Positions 1 through 10,449 of a stretch of DNA of 64,000 bases are shown one piece after another. The translations under genes and the position numbers were made by a program. The notes beneath the pieces were generated by a model. It made no database searches. It saw nothing but the letters and a program-made list of their open reading frames with translations, and was not told where the DNA came from. The first letter of the stretch is position 1, and each line of letters begins with the position of its first letter. Source of the stretch: Chloranthus sessilifolius. Lineage: Eukaryota > Streptophyta > Magnoliopsida > Chloranthales > Chloranthaceae. The stretch covers positions 10,940,247-11,004,246 of the forward strand of contig CM037586.1 of assembly GCA_021018995.1 (NCBI GenBank). Reading direction: 5' to 3'.

Positions 1-61
1 TCTATCAACACTCGAGCGTCATATCCACCGAAGCATCCTTTTTCATATATATTTAGAGTAC
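1..61 (-). pseudogene. Start of protease exon, left Tekay-1 unit (cut by window edge)
   Basis: These bases repeat 10236-10294 and hold the beginning of the exon that in the right unit leads into the aspartic protease (residues DARVLID). The active-site DPGSTHSF motif lies just outside the window. The exon begins after the acceptor AG at 62-63 on the minus strand. Confidence 0.75.
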
Positions 62-215
62 CTATAGTATACATACACACATACAATAATTTACACATTA
101 ATTTACACCCTCAATTTCTTATTAAAAGAATCTACACTATTCCTAATGCATGCACCTTTTCCATCTAAAATTCTTTATGAAACGGAATTTTCTTTAATAA
201 AATAAAATTTCTCAC
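62..215 (-). other. Intron between gag zinc knuckle and protease, left unit
   Basis: The minus strand reads CAAG/GTGAGA at the donor (215) and CTATAG/GTAC at the acceptor (62). The stretch is AT-rich with stops, and removing it joins gag to the protease exon in frame (IQG then TL). It matches 10295-10449 in the right unit, and Tekay-3 has an intron at the same codon (58626-58763). Splicing is inferred from sequence only. Confidence 0.6.
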
Positions 216-1498
216 CTTGATGACGCCGCACATTCCCTCGCTCGGCAAAGGATCGATAGGCTCTCCCCTAACAATCGGCTTCCTTGCTTGAAGCCGTCTT
301 GCCTTGTCCGTGGGCAATCCTTGATCAAGTGGCCCACCTTGCCACATCGGAAACAACCTCTAGTTCCGATTCTCAGCTCTGATCCCATGCGGCTTGCCAC
401 ATCCGCACACGTCTCTCGAGGTGCGGAAGATACTACGAGAACCTGTAGACAAGATGATGGCGCCCGATGAGACATGGCAGGCTCTCATAGCGAAAAGGTC
501 TCCCGACGCAAGTAATGGAAACCTCTGGTATTGTTGTTGCGCGGCCTTCCAAAACCTCCAACGTGGTCTCGACTCGACCCACGAACTTGGCTTTTATTCA
601 CCGGTTCGTAGTTCCCCATCCTTCCTTGGTCAAGTCCTCTCTGTTGCTCTCTCTCCGCTCATATCTGCTTGTGTTCTCTTCTTCCACTACCAATGCCTTG
701 CTCATGACCTCTTCATAGGTCCGCAACTGGAATGGAGCTACTCCTCCCCTAACTTCAGGCTTCAAACCTTGCTGAAACCTCTTGGACTTCATCACTTCAG
801 TAGCGACATAGTCCGGTGCAAAACGGGCAAGTCGTAGAAACTCTTCCCCATACTCTCCGTCACATCCTCCTTGTACTAGTCAGAGAACTGAATCTCAAGT
901 CGGTTCCTCACTACTCGGAAAATATTGTTTGTTGAATTCCTCAACGAATTCCTCCCAAGTCCAAGGCAACTTCTCGAGCCCGAGTCCTTATCACGGACTT
1001 CCACCAAGGCCCAGCCTCCCCATCCAACATGTAAGCCGCCCATCTTACACTCGTCTTCCGTGCAAGTTAGCACGCTAAAGACTTTCTCCATCTCGCCGCC
1101 ATCGGTCTTCGCCGCCTAAAAATGAAGGGGTCTCATCCTTCTAAACTCAAAAGATGAGGGCACAGTGCAACGCAGTCCTGTGGTGTAGGTGGTCACGTTT
1201 CTCTTGACGCATGAGCGCAAAGGATGTCTTGTTGTGCCATGGCAGCCATAGTCTCCATAGTGTGCATCATCCTTTGTCGCTCCTCTCTATCTTCTTGTCT
1301 TTCTCTCAATCTTTCTTGCTCTCTTAGATCTTGATCCTGATGATCTCGATCCTCTTCCTCATGCTGTCTGCTACTACTACCCACTGGGGCCTCGTTACCT
1401 CCTAAAGGCACTCTATTGGTAGGAGAGATGAAATCATCTCCACTACGCAAACTCCTTTGATGGCCTCCCCTTGGTCGGCCTCTCCCTCTAGCTGACAT
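216..1498 (-). pseudogene. Gag of left Tekay-1 unit, frameshifted
   Basis: Gag is the nucleocapsid/capsid protein that packages element RNA. The start at 1498 opens with a basic MSARGRGRPRGG sequence, followed by a Gln/Glu/Arg-rich coiled-coil-like segment. Next comes a capsid region with the retrotrans_gag-like motif MKSKRFQQGL near 798-770. A CCHC zinc knuckle with CFRCGKVGHLIKDC lies near 340-300. Compared with the right unit, many small indels break the frame, and a first knuckle-like CARCGKPHRTVDC seen in the right copy is damaged here. Frame breaks may be partly assembly error. Confidence 0.8.
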
Positions 1499-1585
1499 TG
1501 CGGCTGCATTTGAAACTAAAGTTTCGTTAGCAGAAGCCCCTATGTTCTGACGAAAGAACCCTTGTCAGAATTGCTAAAAGAAAAT

Positions 1586-1597
1586 CCTTTGATACCA
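1586..1597 (-). other. Primer binding site (initiator-Met tRNA type), left unit
   Basis: The minus strand reads TGGTATCAAAGG two bases after the LTR end TGTCACA. This is the usual tRNA-iMet-complementary site of Ty3/gypsy chromoviruses, with small mismatches from TGGTATCAGAGC. Confidence 0.85.
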
Positions 1598-1599
1598 AC

Positions 1600-4162
1600 T
1601 GTGACAGCCCGGATTTCGGCACCCCGAAACCCGCGCCATCAGCACGATCATCTTGACCGTGCCCATCAACTATGCACTAACACCGGTATATCAAGCATAA
1701 AATAAATAAGAACAACATGAATTTAAATCTACATAGAAATACTTCTCAAAGACGTTTCTACCCTCATGCCCTCGCATGAAGGGAGAACCGATCCGAACCT
1801 ACGATGATAACCATCATCATGGATGGTTCGACCAAAGGAATACTCTAATATACACATACACAAGGTATAATCAAAAACCAGACTTGACATACCAAGCCGT
1901 ACAATCTGCAACTAAAACTCCTCAAAGTCGCACAGCAGAGTCCTCTAGAAGAAGTCCTCCGAGGTCGCCGCAAGGTCCGACTCACCGGGTCAAGGCCTCT
2001 CAAGCCTCGGTTGCTAGTAGTGGACCGCGACGATAGTCTATAGGGTGAGCTACATCCTAGCTCAATAGGAATGTAACACAATTGAACATATAAAATATAA
2101 CTCACATGTATTCTATGATATGCATGCATGATGTGTCTATGCATTTATTGATGAAAAAAAACGCCAATTATCGGTAGATTACTCATGTCTTTAGTTAATC
2201 AAGAATGATGCTGAGAAGGCCTAAAGCAAAACTTAAACTTCAACTTAAATAATCCCCGAGCAATATAGCATCGAGCCCCGACGAGATACCCTTCATCGTC
2301 ATCTATATAGACAGTTTTAAATGTATTCCCTGGGAATACTAATAGTACCCAAGCCCCTTTCCCGGGATTGGTGGCGGTTTCACATCTCATCAACACTTCG
2401 GGTGTGCTTACTCAGACGGATAAGCCTCCGTGATCGCTTCACGGATTAGCCGCCAGACGGTCCACGGATATCCCGCCGCTGGCCGTGGTTATCCCGCCAC
2501 GTTGGGGTAACCTATCAAACCTCAAATAACAAAAATATCGGTGCCTTACATATAGTTATTCACCGTGTAATTGTGCTATCTTATATCAGTTAGGCCTCAT
2601 CAAGCATGATTCAATCATGGATACATCCCTGGGATGTATCCATTCACTTGCATCACACCTGATGCCTTTACTTCTTCACTTCATCATCCCCTGGGGATGG
2701 TTCATTTAAGTTCTCTCATGAATGTCATACACACACACTTTTCATAATCATTGAGTAGTAAAACATTTGAATTGAATTGATATCACTACATACATGCTCT
2801 TGTAAAATAAAGTACATGTTTAGGGTGTTCCTACCTCAAGTCTTTAATGATCAATGCATCAAGGTCCGTGGGCTCCTTGTGCACTGCTCCTCACGTACCA
2901 CCTATGGTACCATATAACATGTGAAACACATCACAAAGGATGCCATAGAGAAGGTATAAGATCCCCCAAGAATCTTAAAGTCAAACCAAAAGTCAACATA
3001 GTTTACTACAGTCGATTAATCGAACTCCAAAATCGATTAATCGAATCTGATTCGATTAATCGATTTCCAAAATCGATTAATCGAAGTCAATATCGATTAA
3101 TCAAGCAATTTCGATTAATCGAAATTATCCTTTTCAAGAAGTCCATTCTCGGTTCGAAAATGAATGTCATTCGATGTCGAATCCAATTTCGATTAATCGA
3201 AATTCTTCTTTCGCAGTAAATTCACCGTTCGAAAATGAGTTTTCATTCGATTAATCGAATCCAATTTCGATTAATCGAAATCCTTCTTTTCGCAGCGTAC
3301 TCTTAGTTCGAATAGTCGAGTTTCACAAGTTGATTAATCGATTCCAAATCGATTAATCGAAACTAAATCGATTAATCGAAATCCCATTTCGATTAGTCGA
3401 TTTTTCCTGTTATTTCCTCCAACCCACAGGGTCCTTTGGAGGTTCTCGATCGATTAATCGATTCAAATCGATTAATCGAAATCAAAAGTCGATTAATCGA
3501 AATCCAAATTCGATTAGTCGAAATCGAATCCTCGACTCTTCAACTTCACGGCCAATTTCGATTAATGAAACCCAATTTCGATTAATCGAAATTGTCGGTC
3601 GATCCCCTTGTTTGTTCTTCCAATCTTTTCCATACTTTTCTTCTATCTTTCTAAGCCATTATCCTATGATTTAACCCACATTTCTTGCGCAACTTAACCC
3701 CTATAATCTATGCATCTTATTTACAAAAATTTACCTTGGATAGATCTCAAGTTGATTTCTATCAATAGTTGGAAGGCTAGGGTTTCTAGCTTTGGTTCTA
3801 ACGGATCCTCGTCGAATCCGGCCTCTTTAATGCTTGACTCCTCTTCCAAACAGTTTGCAATAACTCCTCTCTTACTCCTCTCTCTTTCTCTCTCTTCTTT
3901 ACTTCTCTCAACCACCAAAACATGAAAGTTAGGGTTTTCAACCCTTTTTATCTTATCTCTTTTCTCGGCGTGGAGCACATACACACTCATCAGTGTATGT
4001 AACTCTACAAACTCCTCTATCTCTCCACTCTTCTACACTGGTTCACACATCACATCTGCTCATCTCACCTTAAGTTCATCAATGAACTATCTCATGGTCA
4101 AACCTAAGACCAATCGGGCACGGATCCCGAGGTCATAGTTCAATGTGATTTTGGGCTATACA
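1600..4162 (-). repeat. Shared middle LTR of Tekay-1 tandem
   Basis: The LTR runs from minus-strand TGTATAGCCC at 4162 to GGGCTGTCACA at 1600 (2563 bp), with TG...CA ends. It is flanked upstream by a polypurine tract and downstream by a primer site. It is collinear with 11892-14464 and with the solo LTR 20697-23237. Inside are a T/C-rich and GA-rich segment (3830-3960), the palindrome array (3012-3590), and a damaged copy of the acidic exon-like segment near 1944-2040. Confidence 0.92.
3012..3590. repeat. Array of TCGATTAATCGA palindromes in LTR
   Basis: About 20 copies of the 12-bp perfect palindrome TCGATTAATCGA, some with one change, are separated by 6-10 bp A/T- and C-containing spacers. 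The first starts are 3012, 3033, 3052, 3073, 3093 and 3111, a period near 20 bp. The array lies about 570-1150 bp from the LTR 5' end. Spacers differ from each other, so only the palindrome core and the spacing are kept. Confidence 0.95.
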
Positions 4163-4180
4163 TCCTCCCCACCTTGGGAA
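4163..4180 (-). other. Polypurine tract preceding the shared LTR
   Basis: The minus strand reads CCCAAGGTGGGGAGGA immediately before the LTR start, preceded by a TTTTCGAGGACGAAAATT stretch. I know this combination from the 3' end of Tekay-type elements. It primes plus-strand DNA synthesis. Its presence here shows that the LTR at 1600-4162 is a true 3' LTR of the right unit. Confidence 0.8.
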
Positions 4181-4374
4181 TTTTCGTCCTCGAAAATCAC
4201 CCAAACGTGTGGTGGTGTACACTCTCTCCCACACTCGGAGGTGAGGTGGTTCATTTGACTCATACGTATTTAAGTCTCCACACATTCACACAACACAAAC
4301 ATGGAAGTAAAATCTAACAAAATTGAACAATTTATATAAAAAAGTTTAATTTGTATTAAGGATTGAATATTTTG
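4181..4374. other. Short non-coding stretch between polypurine tract and extra ORF
   Basis: No gene is seen. Near 4196-4220 (minus strand) is a GTACACCACCACACGTTTG-like stretch that resembles the sequence just after the pol stop near 6930. This suggests that the extra ORF region may have been inserted between two halves of the original pol-to-LTR spacer. Confidence 0.4.
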
Positions 4375-5948
4375 TTACAATGTCAATAAGTTGGCGTACA
4401 ATAAAAAGTACAGGTATAAATCAAAATGCAAAATACATAGACGACTCAAACAGTCCCCTCGCCAGGCTGATCTGGTGCTGGAGCAGGCTGCTCCATCTGA
4501 GGTGGCGACGGGGTCAAGTGTGCTTGAGCTGGGCTGCATGGGGGTGGGTGGCCAATGAGCAGATGTGGATGTGGAGGGAACCGCGTCCGTGGTGGGATGG
4601 AAGACGGGTCCTCTATGGAAGGCTCGTGTCCATTCTTCTTCATGACAAGATATCCATGTAGGTGTGGGGGTAGATGAACTGGAGGGTGTGAAACATGAGG
4701 AAATCAATTCTCCTGTTCATCCTCTCGTTATTCGCTTCCATTCTGGCCAACACGTCCTCTATGGTAGGACCGGATGGAGCGGCGCGCCGGCGGTAGGATG
4801 AGGTGGGTGTCATGGTGAGTGTGTGGTGGTGGGCGTGGCTGTGGTGTGGGAGGGAACCCTCTCCACAGATGGCTCACGCAGGTATGCCCCACCCTCAAGT
4901 GGGTCCCGCCGAGGTGGTGGGGTGGTGGCGGTGCTACTCTGCTGCTGCTTCTTCGCTGGGCGAGCGGGACCCGAGCCGGTAGGGTCCGCTTCAAAGGTTG
5001 TAGCACGGGTCCATGAAGACTTTGTGAGCGTCTTCACGCGATCCGTAGCCCTCACCTCGTGAGGTGAAATAGTGTAGGAGGGCTCGTCGAGTAGCACTCC
5101 AACATGCTCGAGATGAGCCGAGCATCGGCATCTTCTCCTTGGGCCGCATGTTGCCCTTCATCGACTTGCTCTTGATGTACCGCATCCCTCAAGGATGACC
5201 ATGGTAGCATCAAACCATCGCCCTGAAGGCCGCGTAAAGTGCATGTTGCACTTTATCCACGCGCTCCGTGTCGTGCGCATCGAAAAAGGTTGCATTTTAT
5301 TATGGAGTCGAGCATCCACATGTAGGGTGGAAGATCGACCCTCTTGATGGACGTGCGGCCCTTCTTCCGTTGGTCATGCGAGTCATGACCTCTTCAAAAC
5401 AGGGTTCCTTTTCAAAGGGTGGGAATAGGGTAGTCTCGGGAGTAAAGTCGAGTAGCATTCAAGCACCTCATGTATGTGTCGACAGTGATCGTATAGAGCG
5501 ACCCTCGATCTTGGTTATGATACAATCGCGCTAGGGCCATTGGTTAGCCCTTGGTAGAACAACCTCACCAATCTAGGGTAATAGGAACCCCGGATTGGTT
5601 TGAGAAGGTTGCCGAGTCCGGCACTGGTTAGGTAGTTCTGAGCCCATTGGGTCTCGCCCGGTTAATCGGGATTTGTGAATAGGGTAGGGTCGATGGTCTA
5701 TGCGACCACAAAGGTCTTGCCAGCCGACCAGGCGTTTGGTTCCGCCGCGTGGGTGGGTGGTGGTGGCATGGGGGGGGATTCGCGGGAAGACGCGCGCGTA
5801 GATGGGCTCGTCGAACCGGGGGTGGTCTCCGATTAGCGGTGATGGAGTCCTCACCGTGATGGGGTAGGTGGTGGTGGTGCGGCGTTCTTACGCCTAACCT
5901 AGGAGGTTGCCTTCTTGAAGACAAACGGGTTTTGGGCGGCATTTTCAC
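4375..5948 (-). pseudogene. Extra ORF downstream of pol; resembles 'putative plant transposon protein' domain, broken
   Basis: A coding-like, G+C-rich stretch on the minus strand starts with MPPKTRLSSRR near 5942 and moves between frames, with at least five frame breaks or stops. Readable pieces include AQNYLTSAGLGNLL, YYPRLVRLFYQGLTN (near 5640-5545), MWMLDSIIKCNLF (near 5330-5290) and YIKSKSMKGNMRPKEKMPM (near 5180-5125), then a Pro/Thr/Ser-rich tail to 4375. The WL-G-YYP-LVR-FY pattern recalls the putative plant transposon protein domain found in retroelement-encoded accessory ORFs. No function is established. It lies in pol orientation and has its own TATA box and leader upstream. The assignment is tentative; a captured host gene is possible. 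Confidence 0.5.
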
Positions 5949-6153
5949 TAAACTAGGGTTTATCTACTTCAAATGAAAGAAAAGTTTGATTCTAGGGTTT
6001 ACCGTGGTTTTCAAAGCGACGGTAGATTGTGGGCGAATTCCATTTAAGAAATCGAACCCTAGACCGGTCGGATAGTTGGAGAAGAAGAAGGAAGTCGAAA
6101 CGCCCAAAGTCCGGAAGCTCAAATGATATCGAATGGGGAATGAAATCCCCAAA

Positions 6154-6167
6154 CTTATATATATAGG
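6154..6167 (-). promoter_or_regulatory. TATA box and leader for the extra ORF
   Basis: The minus strand reads CCTATATATATAAG, then about 200 bp of pyrimidine-rich leader containing several AACCCTAG/TAGGGTTT plant leader-like motifs, then the ATG near 5942. The palindrome array 6175-6835 ends about 10 bp upstream of the TATA box. Confidence 0.55.
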
Positions 6168-6174
6168 CCTCGGC

Positions 6175-6835
6175 TCGATTAATCGAAATTTTATTTCGAT
6201 TAATCGAAATTTAAAACTAGGTTAAGCCGCGTAAAATCGATTAATCGATTTCCCAAATCGATTAATCGATTTCCCAAATCGATTAATCGAAAGTCAAATT
6301 CGATTAATCGAAAATATTTCGATTAATCGAAATCGTGTCTGTTTAAAATTTCAAATTTTTAAGCTCACTGGCGCTTGCCAGTCGATTAATCGAAATCCAT
6401 TTCGATTAATCGAAATTCCAAAATCGATTAATCGAATTTAGTTTCGATTAATCGAAATCGGGCTATAACTTCAACTTTTTCTAAACTTTCTTAAGTATTC
6501 GATTAATCGAAATCCATTTCGATTAATCGAATTTCCAAAATCGATTAATCGAACTCACTTCGATTAATCGAAATTGTCCATTTGACTTTAACATCTCTCA
6601 AGTCCTCTAAGTAACTCGATTAATCGAAATTCCAATTCGATTAATCGAATTACAAAATCGATTAATCGAAATTATAATTCGATCAAACTTCATTCTATGT
6701 ATATTCTAACTCAAAATTTTCATTTCCAGTCACTGGCACATGCCAGTCGACTAATCGAACAAAATCGATTAATCGAAATTCCAAATCGATTAATCGATTT
6801 GAAATTCGATTAATCGGTTTTGCCCTATTTCTACA
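6175..6835. repeat. Second TCGATTAATCGA palindrome array, upstream of the extra ORF
   Basis: About 20 copies of TCGATTAATCGA or one-base variants occur at 19-21 bp intervals in clusters (for example three consecutive TCGATTAATCGATTTCCCAAA-like units near 6235-6300). The core is the one in the Tekay-1 LTR, but this array is outside any LTR, between the pol stop and the TATA box of the extra ORF. Confidence 0.95.
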
Positions 6836-6957
6836 AAATTTCAATCTCTTTCTTTCTTTTACTATTTTTGACAATTTATGACAGATTGGATCAAAATTTC
6901 CATTGAATTTCAAGTATAGTGGAAATTTCACAAACGTGTTGTGGTTTACATCGAATT

Positions 6958-7676
6958 CTCACGTTGTTGGAAACAAGGCGGATATTGTTCTTTCACATCG
7001 GCCTCTCGTTTCCCAAGTAGCCTCTTCTTTTGGATGATTGTTCCAGAACAAGCACTAAGGGAATCACTTTAGTGCGCAGTACTTGCTCTTTTCGATCCAG
7101 AATCTCCACTGGTTCCTCTATCATGCTCATGTCCTCACACATCTCTATAGGTTGCTTTCCTAACACATGAGACGGATCATTCACGTACTTTCTGAGCATC
7201 GATATGTGGAAGACATTATGTACTCGATCAAATAGCGGTAAACCAATGCGATATGCAACTTCACCTACTCTTCCCAAAATTTCAAATGGTCCAACATATC
7301 GTGGACATAACTTCCTCTCTTGCCAAATCTCATTACACCTTCATAGGTGACACCTTCACAAACACATGCTCGCCCACCTTGTAGTCAACACTAGTCCCGG
7401 CGTAACTTTTTCTCACTGCGTCTTCAACCTTTCTCTCGATAATTCGGACAACGGTGGCGTTGTCTTCAAGCGATTCGGTCCTAATACAAATTTCTCACTG
7501 TTTCCTCCCAATTGAGGTGACTTGCATCGTCGCCATCTGAGCTTCATACGGTGCCATGCCAATGCTCGTTGAAAACTGTTGTTATATGCGAACTCGAGCA
7601 TCGGTAGATACTCATCCCAAAGATCCTTGCATATCAAGCATGCACGCCCGAGCATGTCTTCTATCACTTGATTCAC
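6958..7676 (-). pseudogene. Integrase C-terminal part and chromodomain-like pol end (Tekay-1)
   Basis: The minus strand encodes NQVIEDMLGRACLI and EFAYNNSF (end of the integrase core), a damaged segment with VGEHVFVKVSP and KRGKLCPRYVGPFEI (GPF/Y module), then GRVGEVAYRIGLP and HISMLRKYV. The end reads NNHPKEEATWE, as in chromodomain-bearing gypsy elements. Frameshifts near 7280, 7410 and 7500 break the frame. The integrase inserts element DNA; the chromodomain-like tail usually guides it to heterochromatin. Confidence 0.85.
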
Positions 7677-7777
7677 CCGCTCTGTCGCCCATCGGTTTGA
7701 GGATGGAAAGAACTAAAGTCTAGTCGTGTTCCCATTCCTTCTTGAAATTTCTTCCAAAACTTGGACGATATAGTGGA

Positions 7778-8924
7778 TCACGATCCGAAACGATGTCGCT
7801 TGGAATCCCGTGTAATCTTACAATCTCCTTCATGTATAAATCGCCGCCTTCCTGCAAAGATATGTGGTATTATACGGCAAAAAGTGCTACCGATTTGGTC
7901 AATCTTCACGACGACCCAAATGGCATTGTGTCTCTTAGCGACGGGTAATCCAACAATGAAATCCATTAAGATCGATTCCCACTTCCATTCTGGTATTGGT
8001 AAAGGTTGCAATAGTCCCGCAGGATGTCTATGATCAACCTTCACTTGCTGACAAGTCAAACATCGTGACACATACCCAGCCACATCTTGTTTTAGTCCTT
8101 TCCACCAGTAGTTCTTTTTCAAATCTTGGTACATTTTGGTGCTACCAGGGTGGATAGCATAATTTGACTTATGGGCCTCATCAAGAATCGTTCGTCTTAG
8201 ATCGGCATTGTCCGGGATGCATAGACGGCCTTTAAACAACAAAGAACCATCTTCTTTTTCTGAGAAGTCCGACCTGATGCCTTCATTCACGTCTTGATGA
8301 ATCTTTGTTAATGTCGGATCCTTCATCTGTAGATCGTGGATATGCTCAAATATCACTGGCTTTACTGATATGTTAGCCAAAAAGGATCCAGTGTCCTTTG
8401 ACTCAATGTTCGCATCATAGATTGCCAGGTCTTCCAATAATTTCCATCGGTGCATACTCAAAATCAAAGAAGCTAACTGAGCTGAACCTTTTCGACTCAA
8501 TGCATCGGCTACTACATTCGCCTTGCCTGGATGGTATTGTATAGAGCAATCGTAGTCCTTGAGGAATTCCATCCATCTGCGCTGTCTCATATTGAGCTCT
8601 TTCTGTGTAAACAGATATCGGAGGCTCTTATGATCGGTGAAAATTTCAAATGTCTCACCATACAAGTAATGTCTCCAAATCTTCGATATAAAATATCTGC
8701 TAGTTCTAAGTCATGAGTCGGGTAATTTTTCTCGTGTTCTTTCAACTGTCTTGATCCGTAGCTATCACCTTCTTCTGTTGGTTGAGCACAGAACCAAGGC
8801 CATTGTATGACGCGTCATTTGTACACGCGTATCCTCCATCGCTCAAGGAATCGCTAACATCGGAGCCAAGTGAGTCTCGTTTTGAGTTCTTGGAAACTCT
8901 TCTCACATGCCTCACTCCACTCAA
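7778..8924 (-). pseudogene. RNase H C-terminus and integrase core (Tekay-1)
   Basis: From 8665 down, an open stretch of about 295 codons carries RNase H residues ([32 protein letters not shown]), then the integrase zinc-binding segment ([28 protein letters not shown]), then the start of the catalytic core ([18 protein letters not shown], with the first catalytic Asp). The frame is lost after WVVVKIDQ, and codons after about 7900 are out of frame. The segment 8924-8700 holds the N-terminal RNase H part in another frame. Confidence 0.88.
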
Positions 8925-9189
8925 ACCTTGAATCTTTTCGTGTCGACTTTGTGAGAGGTCCGATATCTTTGAAAACCCTCAACGAACGTCGATAATAGCC
9001 TAAGCCCGAAAACTTGGACATCATCCGTCTTTGGGCTCCCATTTAACTCGCTTCTATCTTTCTTTGGATCTACCGTGACGCCGCTTGAGACGACATGTCC
9101 CAAAAAGCTAACTTCTTCCAACCAAAACTCACACTTGAGTTTGGCGTGCAATTGGTGTTCACGTAGCGTTTGTAGAGCAATCCTCAAGT

Positions 9190-9865
9190 GTTCTTCGTGT
9201 TACTCATCTTGGATTTGGAGTATATTAGTATATCATCAACACTACCACGAGAGTCCAAGTGTGGTTTAAACACTCGGTTCATCGATCCATAAATGACGCT
9301 GGAGCATTCGTTAATCAAGCGGCATCACAAGGAATTCATAGTGTCCATACCGTGTCCAGGAAAAGTCATCTTTCATGTCCTCTGCCTTGACTTAGTGATA
9401 CCCAGATCTTAGGTCGATCTTGGAAAAATACCTTGCTCCTTGCAGTTGGTCGAATAGATCGTCAATTCTAGGCATAGGGTAGCGGTTCTTCACAGTGAGT
9501 TTGTTCAATTGTCGATAGTCAATGCATAGTCGCATTGACCCATCTTTCTTCTTGACAAATAAGACCGGTGCTCCCCATGGAGACACGCTCGGTCTAACAA
9601 ACCCCTTGTCCATTAGTTCTTGTAGTTGTTCCTTCAACTCCTTTAACTCAGCGGGAGCCATTCTATAAGGTGCTTTTGAAATAGGCTCCGTTCCTGGTGC
9701 TAAGTCAATGGCGAATTCTACTTCTCTTTCTGGAGGTAATCCAGGCAATTCTTCTGGAAACACGTCAGCGAAGTCTCGCACAATTGCTATCTCAGAAATG
9801 ACGTTCTTTTCCTCCTTGTCCTCCTTTAAGAAAGCTAAGTATCCACTGCACCCCTTTCTGATCAT
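9190..9865 (-). pseudogene. Reverse transcriptase (Tekay-1), frameshifted in the second half
   Basis: The open part 9865-9392 shows [72 protein letters not shown] and [11 protein letters not shown], a typical Ty3/gypsy RT N-terminal half. The palm motif VDDILIYS can be read near 9240-9215 in a different frame, so at least two indels intervene. After it (9187-8921) comes the tether with QLHAKLKCEFWLEEVSFLGH. It copies element RNA to DNA. Confidence 0.9.
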
Positions 9866-9989
9866 TTTCTCGGCCCTTCACTTTGAGATCGATTAGCCTG
9901 ATGTGACCTCACTCCTTGAAACCGAAATGATCTTCTTGTGTTGGGTCTGAAAATGACTACCTTGTTCTTGCAATCAATGGTCGCAATCT

Positions 9990-10294
9990 TTAACCCAACC
10001 AGTCCATGCCAAGGATCACATCAAACCCTTGCATGTCTAACAGTACCAACTTTGCTTCCAATTCATGCACTTCTAAGTCTTGAACTGCTACGATGATGGA
10101 TTTGCAAGCTAACTCCGTGTCTACTAACTCTCCAGTCGGAATAGACACAGATAGGACGAAATCCAACGTCTCTGGAACGATCTTCATCTTCTTAGCAAAA
10201 CGTGGAGTGACGAATGAGTGGGTAGACCCGGGGTCTATCAACACTCGAGCGTCATATCCACCGAAGCATCCTTTTTCATATATATTTAGAGTAC
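9990..10294 (-). pseudogene. Aspartic protease domain (Tekay-1)
   Basis: After the splice acceptor the exon reads GCFGGYDARVLIDPGSTHSF, with the DPGSTHSF active-site loop, then an intact domain ending FDVILGMDWLG. This is the usual retropepsin of Ty3/gypsy elements, which releases gag and pol products. The domain is open in this copy, but the linker to RT (9866-9990) is frameshifted. Confidence 0.9.
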
Positions 10295-10449
10295 CTATAG
10301 TATACATACACACATACAATAATTTACACATTAATTTACACCCTCAATTTCTTATTAAAAGAATCTACACTATTCCTAATGCATGCACCTTTTCCATCTA
10401 AAATTCTTTATGAAACGGAATTTTTCTTTAATAAAATAAAATTTCTCAC
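10295..10449 (-). other. Intron between gag zinc knuckle and protease, right unit
   Basis: The minus-strand donor is CAAG/GTGAGA at 10449 and the acceptor CTATAG/GTAC at 10295; length 155 bp, AT-rich and stop-containing. Splicing gives GNVHDVIQG followed by TLNIYEKGCF in one frame. Tekay-3 has a 138-bp intron at the same IQG/TL codon despite strong divergence. Confidence 0.65.

Noticed and set aside
3012..3590. Regular short repeats with unique spacers look like a CRISPR array
   Set aside because: Repeats are 12-bp palindromes with 6-10-bp spacers inside a plant LTR, repeated in several LTR copies. No cas genes and the unit size is wrong.
3721..3990. Minus-strand 89-codon ORF repeated at 13996-14289
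   Set aside because: It lies in the LTR; the Glu/Arg-rich part is translation of a GA-rich tract. Presence in both LTR copies is expected without coding function.
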